Assembly (NCBI RefSeq): GCF_023721755.1
Contig: NZ_JAMDLH010000002.1
Coordinates: forward strand, 558,001 to 622,000
Length of the DNA stretch: 64,000 bases
Direction: 5' to 3'
From: Pleomorphomonas sp. NRK KF1
GTDB taxonomy: Bacteria > Pseudomonadota > Alphaproteobacteria > Rhizobiales > Pleomorphomonadaceae
The notes under the pieces were generated by a model. The model saw only the letters and a list, made by a program, of their open reading frames with translations, was not told the DNA's origin and did not search any database. Position numbers and translations under genes: made by a program. Below, piece after piece: positions 9,852 to 18,651 of this stretch; position 1 is the first letter of the stretch, and each line of letters opens with the position of its first letter.

Positions 9852-10805
9852 ATGCCCCGGCCCCGTCGCAGCGAAGACATGATCGTCGAGATCGCCCGCC
9901 TCCGCTACGAGCAGCGCCTGCCGCAGACCGAGATCGCCCGTCTCCTCGAAATTTCCGAGGCGACCGTCAGCCGGGCTCTGAAATCGGCGCTGGACCTCGG
10001 CTACATCGAGTTTCAGGTCACTCCCAAGGCCTTTCGCGACAGCGCCGCCGAACAACGCCTCAAGGCCCACCTCGGTCTACGCCTCGCGGTCGTCGTCGAA
10101 AGCAAGGCCGGCGCCCATGCCGACACGCTGGGCAAGGCGGTCGCCCGCGTCATCGAGGACACGCTGAAGAGCGGCGACGTGCTGGGCGTCTCCGACGGGG
10201 CCACGGCGGCAGCCATCGCAGCGGCGACGCGTCGCTCGCCAGCGCGAGACCTCAATGTCGTCGCCCTGGTCGGCGGTGTGGGAGCGCCGGAACACTATAC
10301 CCACTCCTCCGAAGTCTGCCGGCGGTTCGCCGCCGGTCTCGGCGCCCAAGCCTGGCAACTTCCGGTGCCGGCCATTGTCGACGATGCCGACGCGGCCCGC
10401 CTGCTGCGGGAGACCGGTACCGTGCGCGGCGTCTTTTCCATGATGGACCATCTTGCCGTTGCAGTAGTGGGAGTCGGCGCCATTTCGGCCACGGCCATGG
10501 TGTTCCGTGAGGGCTTCATTGCCCCCGGAAAGCTGGAGGAAATCCGAGCGCATGGCGCCGTCGGCACCATCTGCGGCCGCTTCTTCGGCGAGGACGGCCG
10601 TCCCGTCGGCACCGAGTTCGACGACCGTACCCTCTCCATCTCGCTCGAGCGCCTCGCGCGCGTGCCGCTCTGCATCGCCGCCGCGTTGTCGCCGCTGAAA
10701 GCCGAGGCGATCCGCGCCGCCGTCGCCGGTGGCCTCGTCAACGCCGTCGCCACCGATATCGAGACCGCCGAGGCGCTGATGGCGCTTCCCGCCTCCCGCT
10801 ACTGA
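9852..10805 (+). CDS. SorC/DeoR-type sugar-binding transcriptional regulator
   Basis: A 317-residue regulator with an N-terminal winged helix (RLPQTEIARLLEISEATVSR, about 18-37) and a C-terminal SorC sugar-phosphate-binding domain (about 58-315). SorC proteins are tetramers that bind phosphorylated sugars with an NagB-like fold. The gene lies 124 bases after transaldolase on the same strand, so a pentose or polyol phosphate effector and control of tal or the later sugar genes are reasonable inferences. The effector cannot be deduced. Start: the ATG at 9852 is the first in frame and gives the family's usual length. Confidence 0.88.
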   Translation: MPRPRRSEDMIVEIARLRYEQRLPQTEIARLLEISEATVSRALKSALDLGYIEFQVTPKAFRDSAAEQRLKAHLGLRLAVVVESKAGAHADTLGKAVARVIEDTLKSGDVLGVSDGATAAAIAAATRRSPARDLNVVALVGGVGAPEHYTHSSEVCRRFAAGLGAQAWQLPVPAIVDDADAARLLRETGTVRGVFSMMDHLAVAVVGVGAISATAMVFREGFIAPGKLEEIRAHGAVGTICGRFFGEDGRPVGTEFDDRTLSISLERLARVPLCIAAALSPLKAEAIRAAVAGGLVNAVATDIETAEALMALPASRY

Positions 10806-10861
10806 CATTCGCGGACACTGTCTCGACCTAATCTGCCCCGGAGAGTTTGGGGGAGATTGCC

Positions 10862-11251
10862 ATGACCATCGCCGACGACATTATCGCACTGGAGAAAGCA
10901 GCGCTCGACCGCTGGTGCACCGGCGATCCCGATGCCTTTCTCGACCTGTCGGCCGAGGACGTCACCTATTTCGATCCGTTCCGCGAGACACGGGTCGACG
11001 GCAAGGCCGCGCTCGCGGTCCTTTATGCCGACCTGCGAGGCAGGATCTCAGCGCCGCGCCATGAAATGCTCGAACCGAAGGTTCAGGTGGTGGGCGATGC
11101 CGCCGTGCTGACCTTCCGCTTCGTGTCCTGGAACGGCAGCGAGGGCAACCGCGTCGCCTGGAACTGCACGGAAGTCTACCGGCGCGATCCAGGGGGATGG
11201 CGCATCATACAGACGCACTGGTCGTTCACCGGCGTTGGCCCCGCCACCTGA
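10862..11251 (+). CDS. NTF2-like / SnoaL-type protein (DUF4440-like)
   Basis: A 129-residue alpha+beta cone protein. It begins with a helix (IIALEKAALDRWCTGDPDAF) typical of SnoaL/DUF4440 members and contains SAEDVTYFDPF and a C-terminal WRIIQTHWSFTG strand. The family includes small enzymes and ligand-binding proteins; no catalytic function can be assigned. The ATG at 10862 is preceded by GGGGGAG with good spacing, so I prefer it to the in-frame ATG 15 bases earlier. The gene stands 56 bases after the SorC regulator and might be co-transcribed with it. Confidence 0.75.
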   Translation: MTIADDIIALEKAALDRWCTGDPDAFLDLSAEDVTYFDPFRETRVDGKAALAVLYADLRGRISAPRHEMLEPKVQVVGDAAVLTFRFVSWNGSEGNRVAWNCTEVYRRDPGGWRIIQTHWSFTGVGPAT

Positions 11252-11448
11252 CTAGCAAGTGCACAAGGGCATGGCGCCCCTTCCGCCGGCCCACTCGGCT
11301 TCTTGCGTTTGCCGGAGGAAGGCATCGCCCGGCACACCACCGCCCGTTTTGCTTGAGGAAGCCTGATTTGCTCGAAAATGTCCTATTGGGTTTTCCGCTT
11401 AGGGATTGCTATGCTCGGTGGCAGTTGCAACAGCAAGCGGATGAAATC

Positions 11449-11847
11449 ATGGCGGATGTCAGGGCGATCTGCGCGATCGGTCAGCGAGGCCAGATAGGGC
11501 TCAATGGGGAGCTGCCTTGGGAGGGCAATCCCGACAGAGAGTTCGTCGCCGACGTCGAACGCTTTTACGAGGTGACGCGCGGTCACGTCATGCTGGCTGG
11601 TCCGCACACCATTTCCACCCTGCCCGGCTTCATGAAGTTCGACCGCACGCTTTGCCCCGTCCGTTCGAGCGACCGCCCCGAGGATGTGCTCGCCCGCTTC
11701 CCGGACCGGGTCGTCTACGTTGCCGGAGGGCCGGCGGTGTGGGAGGCTTACGCGCGCTTCATTCGTCACTGGGACATCAACCGCCTTCCGTATGACGGTC
11801 CGGCCGACCGCTGGTTCAAGCCTGAGTGGTTGGTGGCGGCCCGCTGA
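11449..11847 (+). CDS. short dihydrofolate reductase-like protein
   Basis: A 132-residue protein that aligns by eye with DHFR: ICAIGQRGQIGLNGELPW matches the Met20-loop region, the acidic stretch after LPW supplies a candidate substrate-binding Asp/Glu, and VVYVAGGPAVWEAYARFI matches the NADPH-binding GG motif and following helix. It is about 30 residues shorter than E. coli FolA: the segment between the cofactor helix and the GG strand is compressed, and the C-terminal strands are reduced. The ATG at 11449 gives the homologous N-terminus; its Shine-Dalgarno sequence is weak. It could be a minimal DHFR or a DHFR-fold paralogue. No thymidylate synthase gene is adjacent. Confidence 0.7.
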   Translation: MADVRAICAIGQRGQIGLNGELPWEGNPDREFVADVERFYEVTRGHVMLAGPHTISTLPGFMKFDRTLCPVRSSDRPEDVLARFPDRVVYVAGGPAVWEAYARFIRHWDINRLPYDGPADRWFKPEWLVAAR

Positions 11848-11862
11848 CGAGCGAACGACACG

Positions 11863-11902
11863 AAAAAAGGCGCCCGAGCAATGCCCCGGCGCCTTTCTTG
11901 TT
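11863..11902. terminator. bidirectional terminator between DHFR-like gene and epimerase
   Basis: AAAGGCGCC (11866-11874) pairs with GGCGCCTTT (11888-11896) across a 13-base loop. Six A's precede it (a T-run for minus-strand transcripts) and TTTCTTGTTT follows for plus-strand transcripts. It serves both convergent genes. Confidence 0.75.
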
Positions 11903-11958
11903 TCCATAGTCCGGAAAAGCGTTTCTGAAACCTCTTTGCAGGACCGTTTGTTTCTGTC

Positions 11959-12657
11959 TCAAAGGCTATTCAGCCATTCCATACGCTTGCCGAGGTCGGG
12001 CGTATCGAACACCAACTTGCCGGCCACGATCGCCTGGGCACCCGCCTTGCGCAGGACCGGCACGGTATCCTCGCGGATGGCGCCGTCGGCCACCAACACG
12101 ATGCGGTGACCACTGGGAACACCAGCGATATACTTACGCGCCTCTTCGAGGCGTTGCGTGGCCGACTGGCTGATGCCCTCGCGCTCGCCAATGCCTGCGC
12201 CGAACAGGGTCACAAGCTGCACGCGCGGCAGGTGGCGGATAAGCTTGGCGACCGGGGTGTCCACCTTCAACACAACACCGGCGACGAGACCGAGCTCGTT
12301 GATCCGGGCGATGCCGCTGTCGGTGAGCAGCGTGTTCTCGGCATGGATGGAAATGGCGTCGGCACCGGCAGCCGCGAACTGGTTGATCTGGTTGATCAGC
12401 GCCGGTTCGCCAACCATCAGGTGAACGTGGATGGGCTTGTCGGTGATCGAACGGATGCGGGCAACGATCTCGGGAAACATCAGCAGCGTGTCCGCGAAGA
12501 CGCCATCGGAAGCGTCGATATGGATCACGTTGGCATAGGGGTCGATGCGAGCCACTTCGTCGGCGATGCGCAGGAGGTCCGACGACCACATCGAAAACTC
12601 GGTGATCAGGTGGTCGGTCGGGAGGCGGTCGATCCATCCGGCGGCGGGGCGGTTCAT
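11959..12657 (-). CDS. ribulose-phosphate 3-epimerase-like protein
   Basis: A 232-residue TIM-barrel protein of the ribulose-phosphate epimerase superfamily. The metal-site signatures are recognisable: VIHIDASDGVF (normally HxDxMDGxF), IHVHLMVGEP (normally DvHLMv..P), ISIHAEN (normally H.E), and a C-terminal VADGAI segment carrying the second conserved Asp. The substitution of Ala-Ser for the usual Val-Met before DG and the Rpe-like but divergent phosphate loop suggest a paralogue acting on another ketose phosphate (allulose-6-phosphate epimerases are a related branch). It is monocistronic, convergent with the DHFR-like gene and shares its terminator. Confidence 0.75.
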   Translation of the reverse strand: MNRPAAGWIDRLPTDHLITEFSMWSSDLLRIADEVARIDPYANVIHIDASDGVFADTLLMFPEIVARIRSITDKPIHVHLMVGEPALINQINQFAAAGADAISIHAENTLLTDSGIARINELGLVAGVVLKVDTPVAKLIRHLPRVQLVTLFGAGIGEREGISQSATQRLEEARKYIAGVPSGHRIVLVADGAIREDTVPVLRKAGAQAIVAGKLVFDTPDLGKRMEWLNSL

Positions 12658-12889
12658 CAGGCGGTTCTCCGGGGGTCAGAACATGAAAGGCGCCCCACCG
12701 GACGACGGCCCTCGCCGGCCCGCTGGCGCGCCATGTTCAAGATTGCGCACAAGCATTTGGATATCACTAGTGCTTTCGTAGCGAAGAGTGCTTTTTTCGC
12801 GCGGCCGTCATGCACGGCACATCCTTCCCCCGGAAACGCAGAACGGCGGAGCCCTGCCCCGCCGCCCAGTGTGCGCAATCGATGGTTGC

Positions 12890-13438
12890 TCAAGCGACCA
12901 GATCGAACAGATAGCTGGTGCTGCTCGACGAGGTCGAGGAGCCGTCGGAGCCATAGGCGGTCTGATTGCTCTCGGCGAGCGCCGCCTGCAACTCCTCCAG
13001 AATGTCGGCGATGGTCGTGCCGGATGAAGAGGAGCTGCCATCGGCGCTCTCGGTCGTCTCCTCACCTCCGGGCGGCGGCCCCGGCGGTGGTCCGCCGGCT
13101 CCACCCGGCCCGCCGGCGCCTTGCGGGCCCTGCGAGAAGGTTTCGTCGAAGACCTTGGCAAGCTCGTCGGCCTGATCGGAGGTCAGCGTGCCGGCGTCGA
13201 CCTGCTGCTGGATCAGATCGGCGATCTTCTCCTTCATCTCGTCGGGCGACGGCGGCTTGCTGCCGGAGGTCTGGCTCGACCGGTTGCTCGATAGGGTCTC
13301 GTCGATGCTTTCGAGTGCGGTTTCAAGAGCGGATTGGCTGGTCGACTGGATGCTGCCGGCGCTGATATCGGACTGGAGCGTCGACTGCAGCCGAGCAAGC
13401 GGCGACTGATAGGCGTTTGTTGAGGAAATCGAGGTCAT
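12890..13438 (-). CDS. Ser/Gly/Pro-rich hypothetical protein
   Basis: I do not recognise a named family. The 182 residues divide into a Ser/Gln/Thr-rich N-terminus with helical periodicity, a charged helix-turn-helix-like pair (DEMKEKIADLIQQQVDAGT and SDQADELAKVFDETF, about 69-102), a Gly/Pro-rich linker (about 103-128), and a Ser-rich tail ending YLFDLVA. There is no signal peptide or membrane segment. Low-complexity proteins of this build occur in many Alphaproteobacteria. The gene is divergent from the response regulator at 13639 and shares the 200-base intergenic region with it. Codon use is like that of its neighbours, so it is probably a real gene. Confidence 0.6.
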   Translation of the reverse strand: MTSISSTNAYQSPLARLQSTLQSDISAGSIQSTSQSALETALESIDETLSSNRSSQTSGSKPPSPDEMKEKIADLIQQQVDAGTLTSDQADELAKVFDETFSQGPQGAGGPGGAGGPPPGPPPGGEETTESADGSSSSSGTTIADILEELQAALAESNQTAYGSDGSSTSSSSTSYLFDLVA

Positions 13439-13503
13439 TTCTACCCTCGGGCTAGAGTCTTACGCATTACATTCGGAAAACCAAGCGCCGCGTCCGTTAA
13501 CGA

Positions 13504-13531
13504 GCGGTAACCAGTTGGCTGGCGCGGTAAC
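13504..13531 (+). promoter_or_regulatory. direct repeats GCGGTAAC spaced 20 bp
   Basis: GCGGTAAC occurs at 13504-13511 and 13524-13531, exactly 20 bp (two helical turns) apart, about 110-135 bases upstream of the response regulator ATG; a related GTTAAC sits just before the first copy. Direct repeats on one helix face are the usual binding mode of OmpR-family regulators, so this may be an autoregulatory site, possibly also acting on the divergent Ser-rich gene. Confidence 0.4.
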
Positions 13532-13638
13532 AAGGCGTTTCGGCAGTCACGAAAGGAAACATCTAGATACAAAATAACTGTCGTGGCCTAACGCCTGAAT
13601 GCTAAAGCTCGGCCGTTGAATGGAGATGGCCTTTCTTC

Positions 13639-14352
13639 ATGCAGAACCACATCCTGCTCGTAGAAGACGATAACGACATCAATACGCTGGTCTCGCGTTA
13701 CCTCAAGGCGAACGACTGCCGCGTATCTGTAGCCCGCGACGGCCGCGAGATGGACCGCATCCTGACGACCTCGCGCGTCGATATTGTCCTGCTCGACATC
13801 ATGCTGCCCGGTGAGGATGGACTGAGCATCTGTCGTCGCCTGCGCAACAGTTCCACCATGCCGATTATCATCCTGTCCGCACGCGGCGAAGAGATCGACC
13901 GCGTTGTAGGGCTGGAGATCGGGGCGGACGACTATATCGCCAAGCCCTTCAGCGCGCGCGAGCTTCTGGCGCGCATCCGCGCCATTCTGAGACGAAGCAG
14001 TCTGCCTGCCGCCAAGACGACGCGATCGGAGGCCCGGCGCCTCAGCTTTGCCGGTTGGGTGATCGACACGCGAGAGCGCAGCCTGACGACGCCATCCGGC
14101 GCCAAGGCAACGCTGACCGGGGCCGAGTTCGATCTTCTGGTCGCCTTCGCCGAACGCGCCGGCATCACGCTCAGCCGCGACCAACTTCTGGAACTGACCC
14201 AAGGCCGCCTTGCAGCGCCGTTCGAGCGATCCATCGATATCCTGGTCAGTCGCCTCAGGCGCAAGCTTTCGCCCGATGACGACAAGTCGGAGTTCATTCG
14301 CACCATCCGGTCGGAAGGCTATCTGTTTACGCCCGAAGTCACGGCCTCATGA
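13639..14352 (+). CDS. OmpR-family response regulator
   Basis: A 237-residue two-domain regulator: receiver domain (about 3-115) with the acidic pair Asp10/Asp11, phospho-acceptor Asp53 in VLLDIMLPGEDG, a Ser in IILSARGEE as the switch residue and Lys in YIAKPFS; then a winged-helix DNA-binding domain (about 135-232) with the TGAEFDLLVAFAERAG and SIDILVSRLRRKL signatures. The stop overlaps the sensor kinase start by four bases (ATGA), so the two form a translationally coupled pair. Spaced GCGGTAAC repeats upstream are a candidate autoregulatory site. The stimulus is unknown. Confidence 0.95.
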   Translation: MQNHILLVEDDNDINTLVSRYLKANDCRVSVARDGREMDRILTTSRVDIVLLDIMLPGEDGLSICRRLRNSSTMPIIILSARGEEIDRVVGLEIGADDYIAKPFSARELLARIRAILRRSSLPAAKTTRSEARRLSFAGWVIDTRERSLTTPSGAKATLTGAEFDLLVAFAERAGITLSRDQLLELTQGRLAAPFERSIDILVSRLRRKLSPDDDKSEFIRTIRSEGYLFTPEVTAS

Positions 14353-15662
14353 TCGGCCGGTTCCTGCGTCTGGTATTCGATTCCGTAGCCGGCCAGGTCA
14401 TCGTCCTGCTGGTGTTGTCGATCGCCGCGATGCACGGGGGCCTGACCGCCTATTTTTTCCTGTCCAATCCCCGCACGGTCTTCAGCGCCTCGCCGGGCGA
14501 GAAGGCTGGCGAGATCGGCGCCGCCGCGCATATGCTCGCAAGCGCCAGCCCGACGGAGCGTCCCCGGCTCGTCGAGCTGATGCAGGCGACGCTGCCATCC
14601 CTCGCGACCTGTTCCGACCCGATCCCAGCAGAAGCATCCGAAATCCGGTTCGGTCCGCTCGCATCCCGTCTCGGAGGAGCGGCGACCGCCCGAAAAGTCT
14701 TCGATGGCCGACCGACTCCCGGGGACGAACTGGTCGGACCGCTTTTCATCGAGCTGTCCGACGGCGCCTGCTATCGTCTGGAACTGCCGGAAGCGGATGC
14801 GCCGCATTTCTTCGGTCCGGGCACGACTCTGCTCGGCTTCCTCCTCATCACCACGATCGTGCTCGTGAGTTGGGCCATGGTGGTGATCATCGGCCCTCTC
14901 AGGCGCTTCGAGGCCGCTGTCGAGCGGTTGCGCGACATGCGTTCGGACGGTTCGGTGCCGGAGATCGGGCCGCGCGAGCTGCGATCGGCCATCTCCGCCT
15001 TCAATCGCATGCGCGCCCGCATCGGCAAGCTCATGGCAGAGAAGACGACCATGCTCGCGGCCGTGAGCCACGACCTCCGGACGCCGATCACCCGCCTGAG
15101 ACTGCGCGCCGAGTTCATCGATGACGAGACGATCCGCGAGCCGATGCTGGCCGACCTCGACCACATGGCCGCACTGGCGCACGTGGCTCTCGTCCACCTC
15201 TCCGGCACCGACAGTCCCGAACCCTTCGACCAGACCGACCTGCCCAGTCTCTTGCAAACCATTGCCGACCAGTTCGCCGATCTCGGCCATACGATATCCT
15301 ACGAGGGGCCGAGCCGTCTCAGTGCTTGCGTAAGGCGTCGCGATATCATGCGGGCGGTCACCAATCTCGCCGACAATGCCGTGCGCTATGGCGACAAGGT
15401 GGTGATATCCCTGCGGACGCTGCAAGAGCATCGCCTGGCGATTTCGGTTGCCGACAACGGTCCCGGCATAGCTCCCGGCGAACGAGAGCATCTGCTCGCG
15501 CCTTTCGTGCGCGGCGACAGCGCCCGCGGCTCCATGCCGAACTCCGGTTTCGGGCTGGGGCTCACCATCGCCCGAGACGTTGCGGAAGCGCATGGCGGGC
15601 GCATCGCCCTTGGCGACAACGCGCCGCACGGCTTGTTGGCCACCCTGGAAATCGAAGGATAA
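14349..15662 (+). CDS. HAMP-domain sensor histidine kinase (EnvZ-like)
   Basis: A 437-residue inner-membrane kinase: TM1 about 9-35, a periplasmic sensor of roughly 120 residues, TM2 about 158-182, HAMP about 183-235, the H-box MLAAVSHDLRTPITRLRLRAEF with phospho-accepting His241, and a catalytic domain with N-box NLADNAVRYGD, G1 DNGPGI and G2 GFGLGL. The organisation and the HDLRTPITRLR H-box put it with EnvZ-type kinases. It partners the overlapping upstream response regulator. A strong hairpin follows the stop and ends the operon. Confidence 0.94.
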   Translation: MIGRFLRLVFDSVAGQVIVLLVLSIAAMHGGLTAYFFLSNPRTVFSASPGEKAGEIGAAAHMLASASPTERPRLVELMQATLPSLATCSDPIPAEASEIRFGPLASRLGGAATARKVFDGRPTPGDELVGPLFIELSDGACYRLELPEADAPHFFGPGTTLLGFLLITTIVLVSWAMVVIIGPLRRFEAAVERLRDMRSDGSVPEIGPRELRSAISAFNRMRARIGKLMAEKTTMLAAVSHDLRTPITRLRLRAEFIDDETIREPMLADLDHMAALAHVALVHLSGTDSPEPFDQTDLPSLLQTIADQFADLGHTISYEGPSRLSACVRRRDIMRAVTNLADNAVRYGDKVVISLRTLQEHRLAISVADNGPGIAPGEREHLLAPFVRGDSARGSMPNSGFGLGLTIARDVAEAHGGRIALGDNAPHGLLATLEIEG

Positions 15663-15680
15663 CGCGAGAAGAAGCAAGAC

Positions 15681-15704
15681 GGCCGGCGAGTTTCCTAGCC
15701 GGCC
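15681..15704. terminator. hairpin between convergent kinase and DUF4340 genes
   Basis: GGCCGGC (15681-15687) and GCCGGCC (15698-15704) form a 7-bp stem with a 10-base loop, flanked by GAAGAAGC on one side and GCAGGTTTCATT on the other. It is positioned to stop transcripts from both convergent operons. Confidence 0.6.
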
Positions 15705-15737
15705 GCAGGTTTCATTCCATCTCAGCCGTGGCTTGGG

Positions 15738-16745
15738 TCAGCCGTCCTTGGCAAGGCTTGCCACCGTCCAGCTGAACATCTCGGTATGGATGGTGTTGAC
15801 CTTGAACTCGTAACCGGCGGCCTTCTCGTTGATGGCCTTGGCGGCGTCGGCCGCCTTGGGGTCGATCGCCTCGGCGACGATGCGGATCCAGCCCTTGCCG
15901 GCCTCATCCGTCGCAGGGACGGCCGTAGCCGTGACCGCCAGCCCGTCGGTCGTCTCGTAGCGAAGACGCATGGTATTGGCGATCGAAGCAGGCGTTTCCT
16001 TCCGGACGTCGGTAAAGTCGAAGCCCTGGAGGAAGGCCGTGACGCGATTGGCCTTGCCTTCGTCCGGGGCCTTGCCGTCGGGCAGCGTCGCCGGCAGCAG
16101 CTTGTCGCCGGTCCGCAGGAAATCGACGGTGGCGCCGCCGGCGTCGGTCAGCGTCACCTTCGACAAGGTCGCCGGCTTGATGTCGGTCAGGCGGGCGTCG
16201 AACCAGTCGGCGCGGGCGGTCGGCACGTCGAGGGAGCCGCGCACCAGATAGGACTGCGGGTTTCCGTCGAGGCGCACATACTGGCCACCCCGGCTGCCCC
16301 CAACAGTGTAGTCCTTGCTGCCGGCGTAGACGGCGGCAAGCGGCTTGCCCTCTTTGTCGAGCAGCGCCACCTTGGTGGCCGCCCCTTCGGCCGATGCGGG
16401 ATCGGCAAGGCCGAGATCGACATAGCGATCGGGCTTGTCGGTCTTGTCTTCGTCGATAGTCAGCGTCGCCAGGGACGAGACGAGCTTGCGCACCGTGTCG
16501 ATCTTGGCCGGATAGCCGGACGCATCGACGAAGCGGTCTCCCTCGCGCGTCAGCGTGGTGGTGTCCTTGCCGACGGTTACGGCGAGGCTTTCCACCGAAG
16601 CCGAGGTCTTCACGAGGTCCGGCAGAAGCGCCCGGCCACGATCGGCGACGGCGCTGTCGGCGGCAGTCCCGCCAGCGACCACCACGGCCGCGACGACGGC
16701 GGCGGCGGTGACGACGGCAAGACCGATGAGCGATTTCGGCGTCAT
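15738..16745 (-). CDS. DUF4340 domain-containing protein
   Basis: A 335-residue protein with one N-terminal membrane segment (SLIGLAVVTAAAVVAAVVVA, about 4-23) and a large extracytoplasmic region matching DUF4340: beta-rich tandem segments such as VESLAVTVGKDTTTLTREGD and VRLDGNPQSYLVRG. I chose the ATG at 16745 because it places the membrane helix at the N-terminus; the longer frame upstream overlaps the previous gene. It is the last gene of an ATPase-permease-GldG operon, the usual setting of DUF4340 proteins, and probably works with the GldG-like subunit in the envelope. The substrate is unknown. Confidence 0.8.
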   Translation of the reverse strand: MTPKSLIGLAVVTAAAVVAAVVVAGGTAADSAVADRGRALLPDLVKTSASVESLAVTVGKDTTTLTREGDRFVDASGYPAKIDTVRKLVSSLATLTIDEDKTDKPDRYVDLGLADPASAEGAATKVALLDKEGKPLAAVYAGSKDYTVGGSRGGQYVRLDGNPQSYLVRGSLDVPTARADWFDARLTDIKPATLSKVTLTDAGGATVDFLRTGDKLLPATLPDGKAPDEGKANRVTAFLQGFDFTDVRKETPASIANTMRLRYETTDGLAVTATAVPATDEAGKGWIRIVAEAIDPKAADAAKAINEKAAGYEFKVNTIHTEMFSWTVASLAKDG

Positions 16746-16767
16746 ATCAGGTAACTCCTCGCTGGAC

Positions 16768-18642
16768 TCAGGCTTTGCGGACCGGTACCGGCCGACGGGG
16801 CCGGCGCAGGGCGAAGACGAGGGCGACAAGCGCCACCGCCGCCGGCACGACACCGATGATCAGCACCATGATCCAGTTCTTGAGGCTCGCGACGTCGGCG
16901 CGCAGTTGGTACTGCACCTCCCGCAGTTCGGCGCGGGCCGACAGGAGATCGGACTTGAAGGTTTCGATCGTCTTGGCCTGCTCGGCGGACACCAGTTCGC
17001 CATCCTTGGCCTCGCCGGTGGTCGAGGCGTCCTTCAGCTTCTTCTCGGTATCGGCGATGCGCTGTGTCAGTTCCTGCTGCTTGGCGAGGAAGCGTTCCTC
17101 GGCGGCGCGCTCCAGCGCGTCGATGCGCGTGAACGGACGCCAGGAGACCGTACGGCTGCGCAGATCGGCCAACGCCACGCCGCCGGCCATCTGCTCGACG
17201 GCGTTGAGCAGGAAGTCGCCGTTGTTGGCGAAGGCCTGCGCCACCTGCCGGCCGAGCACGTTCTGCTTCTGCAGCCAGTTGCGGTCGGAAAGCATGTCGG
17301 CGTCACCGACAAGGATGACGTTGGGAGCCGAGGCACTTTCCTTGATCGGTGTACCCTCGGCGGCCGAATCCTTCGGCTTGCCATCCGGGAAGGCGGTGTG
17401 AAGCTTGCCTTCGAGACGGGCGGCCACCACCGGACGACCACCGCTCTTCTCGATCTTGGCGAGAAGAGCGCGCGGATCGCCGTAGGGGTCGGCTGCTTCG
17501 CCAGCCGGCAGCAAACCCGCGTCGGCCGAGGCATACATCAGCGGCTTCAGCGTCGTGTCCTTGCCGGTAGCAGTGAAGCTGCCGGCCGTCGTCATCACCA
17601 CGGCATTGAGTTTGGAGGTGACGGCGTCGCCCCGGTCGAAGCCATCGTCATGGATGGCGAACCAGGGATAGTTGGCAACCTCCGCCTGACGACCACCGAT
17701 GTTGCGCACGGTGCGGATCGCCCAGTCGGGATCGCCGATCGCCTTCTTGGCGTCGAAGCCGACGCCCCAGGCGTCGAACATCTTCTGGAAGTCGGTGGCG
17801 TTGTTCTCCACCGGCATGCCGGGCTGAGGTCCGACCTGGGTCTCGGCGAAGGGATCGGCGAACACCAATGTGGCGCCGCCCGAAAGTACCCACTGATCGA
17901 GGGTGTAGAGCGTACGATCGCTGAGCTTCTGCGGCTGCACCACCAACACGACACGGGTGTTGTCGGGCAGCTTGTCGATGTCTCCGCCGATGGTCTCGAC
18001 GCTGTAGGTCTCCTTCAGCATCGTGAGGATCTGGGTCGGCTCCTGCCCGGCCATCGGATTGCCGGCCATGCCGAGCCCATCGAGAAGCGCAACGACCGGC
18101 TTCTTCGGCTGCCCCAGCTCGGCGACGAGGCGCGTCAGGTCATATTCCAGGAAGGCCTCGCGATCCGGCGTGAACACCGGGATGTTGGCCGAACCGTTGG
18201 TGGAGTTGGTGGCGGCAAGGCCGAAATAGATCGGATCGGAACTGCCATCGAGGCTGATGCGGTTGATGCCAAGTCCGACGGCGCGGTCCTCTTCCTCCGA
18301 GTAGGGCTCGGGATCGATCACCTCGAGAGTGATCTTGCCGTGCGACAGGCTCTCGTAGGTGTCGAGCATGGCGCGGACGCGCGAAGCGTAGGCGGACAGC
18401 GCCGGCGCCGCCTGGTGCAGGCCGGCCGACATGAACAGGCGCATGTGAATCGGCTCGTCGAGCTTGTCCAGCATGGCCACGGTGCCGTGGGAGAGCGAGT
18501 AAAGGCCGCCGTCCGTGAGGTCGATACGGCTTGAGCGGAACAGCGTCGACGACAGCGAGTTCACGGCGAGGTAGAGGATGATCGCCAGGACGGCGCCGAC
18601 GGCGACGAGACGGGACTTGGGAATCCGATTGAGTTTCGACAT
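16768..18642 (-). CDS. GldG-like ABC transporter auxiliary membrane protein
   Basis: A 624-residue protein with an N-terminal membrane helix (LVAVGAVLAIILYLAVNSLS, about 11-30), a long periplasmic ABC_transp_aux/GldG domain (about 40-490), a charged coiled-coil stretch (about 500-580, rich in KQQEL, EKKLK, AELREV repeats), and a C-terminal membrane helix followed by a basic tail RRPRRPVPVRKA. GldG proteins accompany GldF permeases; in Bacteroidetes they take part in gliding, but the module is widespread in non-gliders. It begins 9 bases after the permease stop, so it is translationally linked. Its function here is unknown, probably export or envelope assembly. Confidence 0.85.
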   Translation of the reverse strand: MSKLNRIPKSRLVAVGAVLAIILYLAVNSLSSTLFRSSRIDLTDGGLYSLSHGTVAMLDKLDEPIHMRLFMSAGLHQAAPALSAYASRVRAMLDTYESLSHGKITLEVIDPEPYSEEEDRAVGLGINRISLDGSSDPIYFGLAATNSTNGSANIPVFTPDREAFLEYDLTRLVAELGQPKKPVVALLDGLGMAGNPMAGQEPTQILTMLKETYSVETIGGDIDKLPDNTRVVLVVQPQKLSDRTLYTLDQWVLSGGATLVFADPFAETQVGPQPGMPVENNATDFQKMFDAWGVGFDAKKAIGDPDWAIRTVRNIGGRQAEVANYPWFAIHDDGFDRGDAVTSKLNAVVMTTAGSFTATGKDTTLKPLMYASADAGLLPAGEAADPYGDPRALLAKIEKSGGRPVVAARLEGKLHTAFPDGKPKDSAAEGTPIKESASAPNVILVGDADMLSDRNWLQKQNVLGRQVAQAFANNGDFLLNAVEQMAGGVALADLRSRTVSWRPFTRIDALERAAEERFLAKQQELTQRIADTEKKLKDASTTGEAKDGELVSAEQAKTIETFKSDLLSARAELREVQYQLRADVASLKNWIMVLIIGVVPAAVALVALVFALRRPRRPVPVRKA

Positions 18643-18651
18643 CGTGGAACC

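Noticed and set aside
14319-15677. 452-codon open frame opposite the sensor kinase
   Set aside because: Antisense shadow; kinase motifs on the plus strand are unambiguous.
16555-18534. 659-codon plus-strand frame across the GldG-like and DUF4340 genes
   Set aside because: Crosses the junction of two real minus-strand genes and has no domain.
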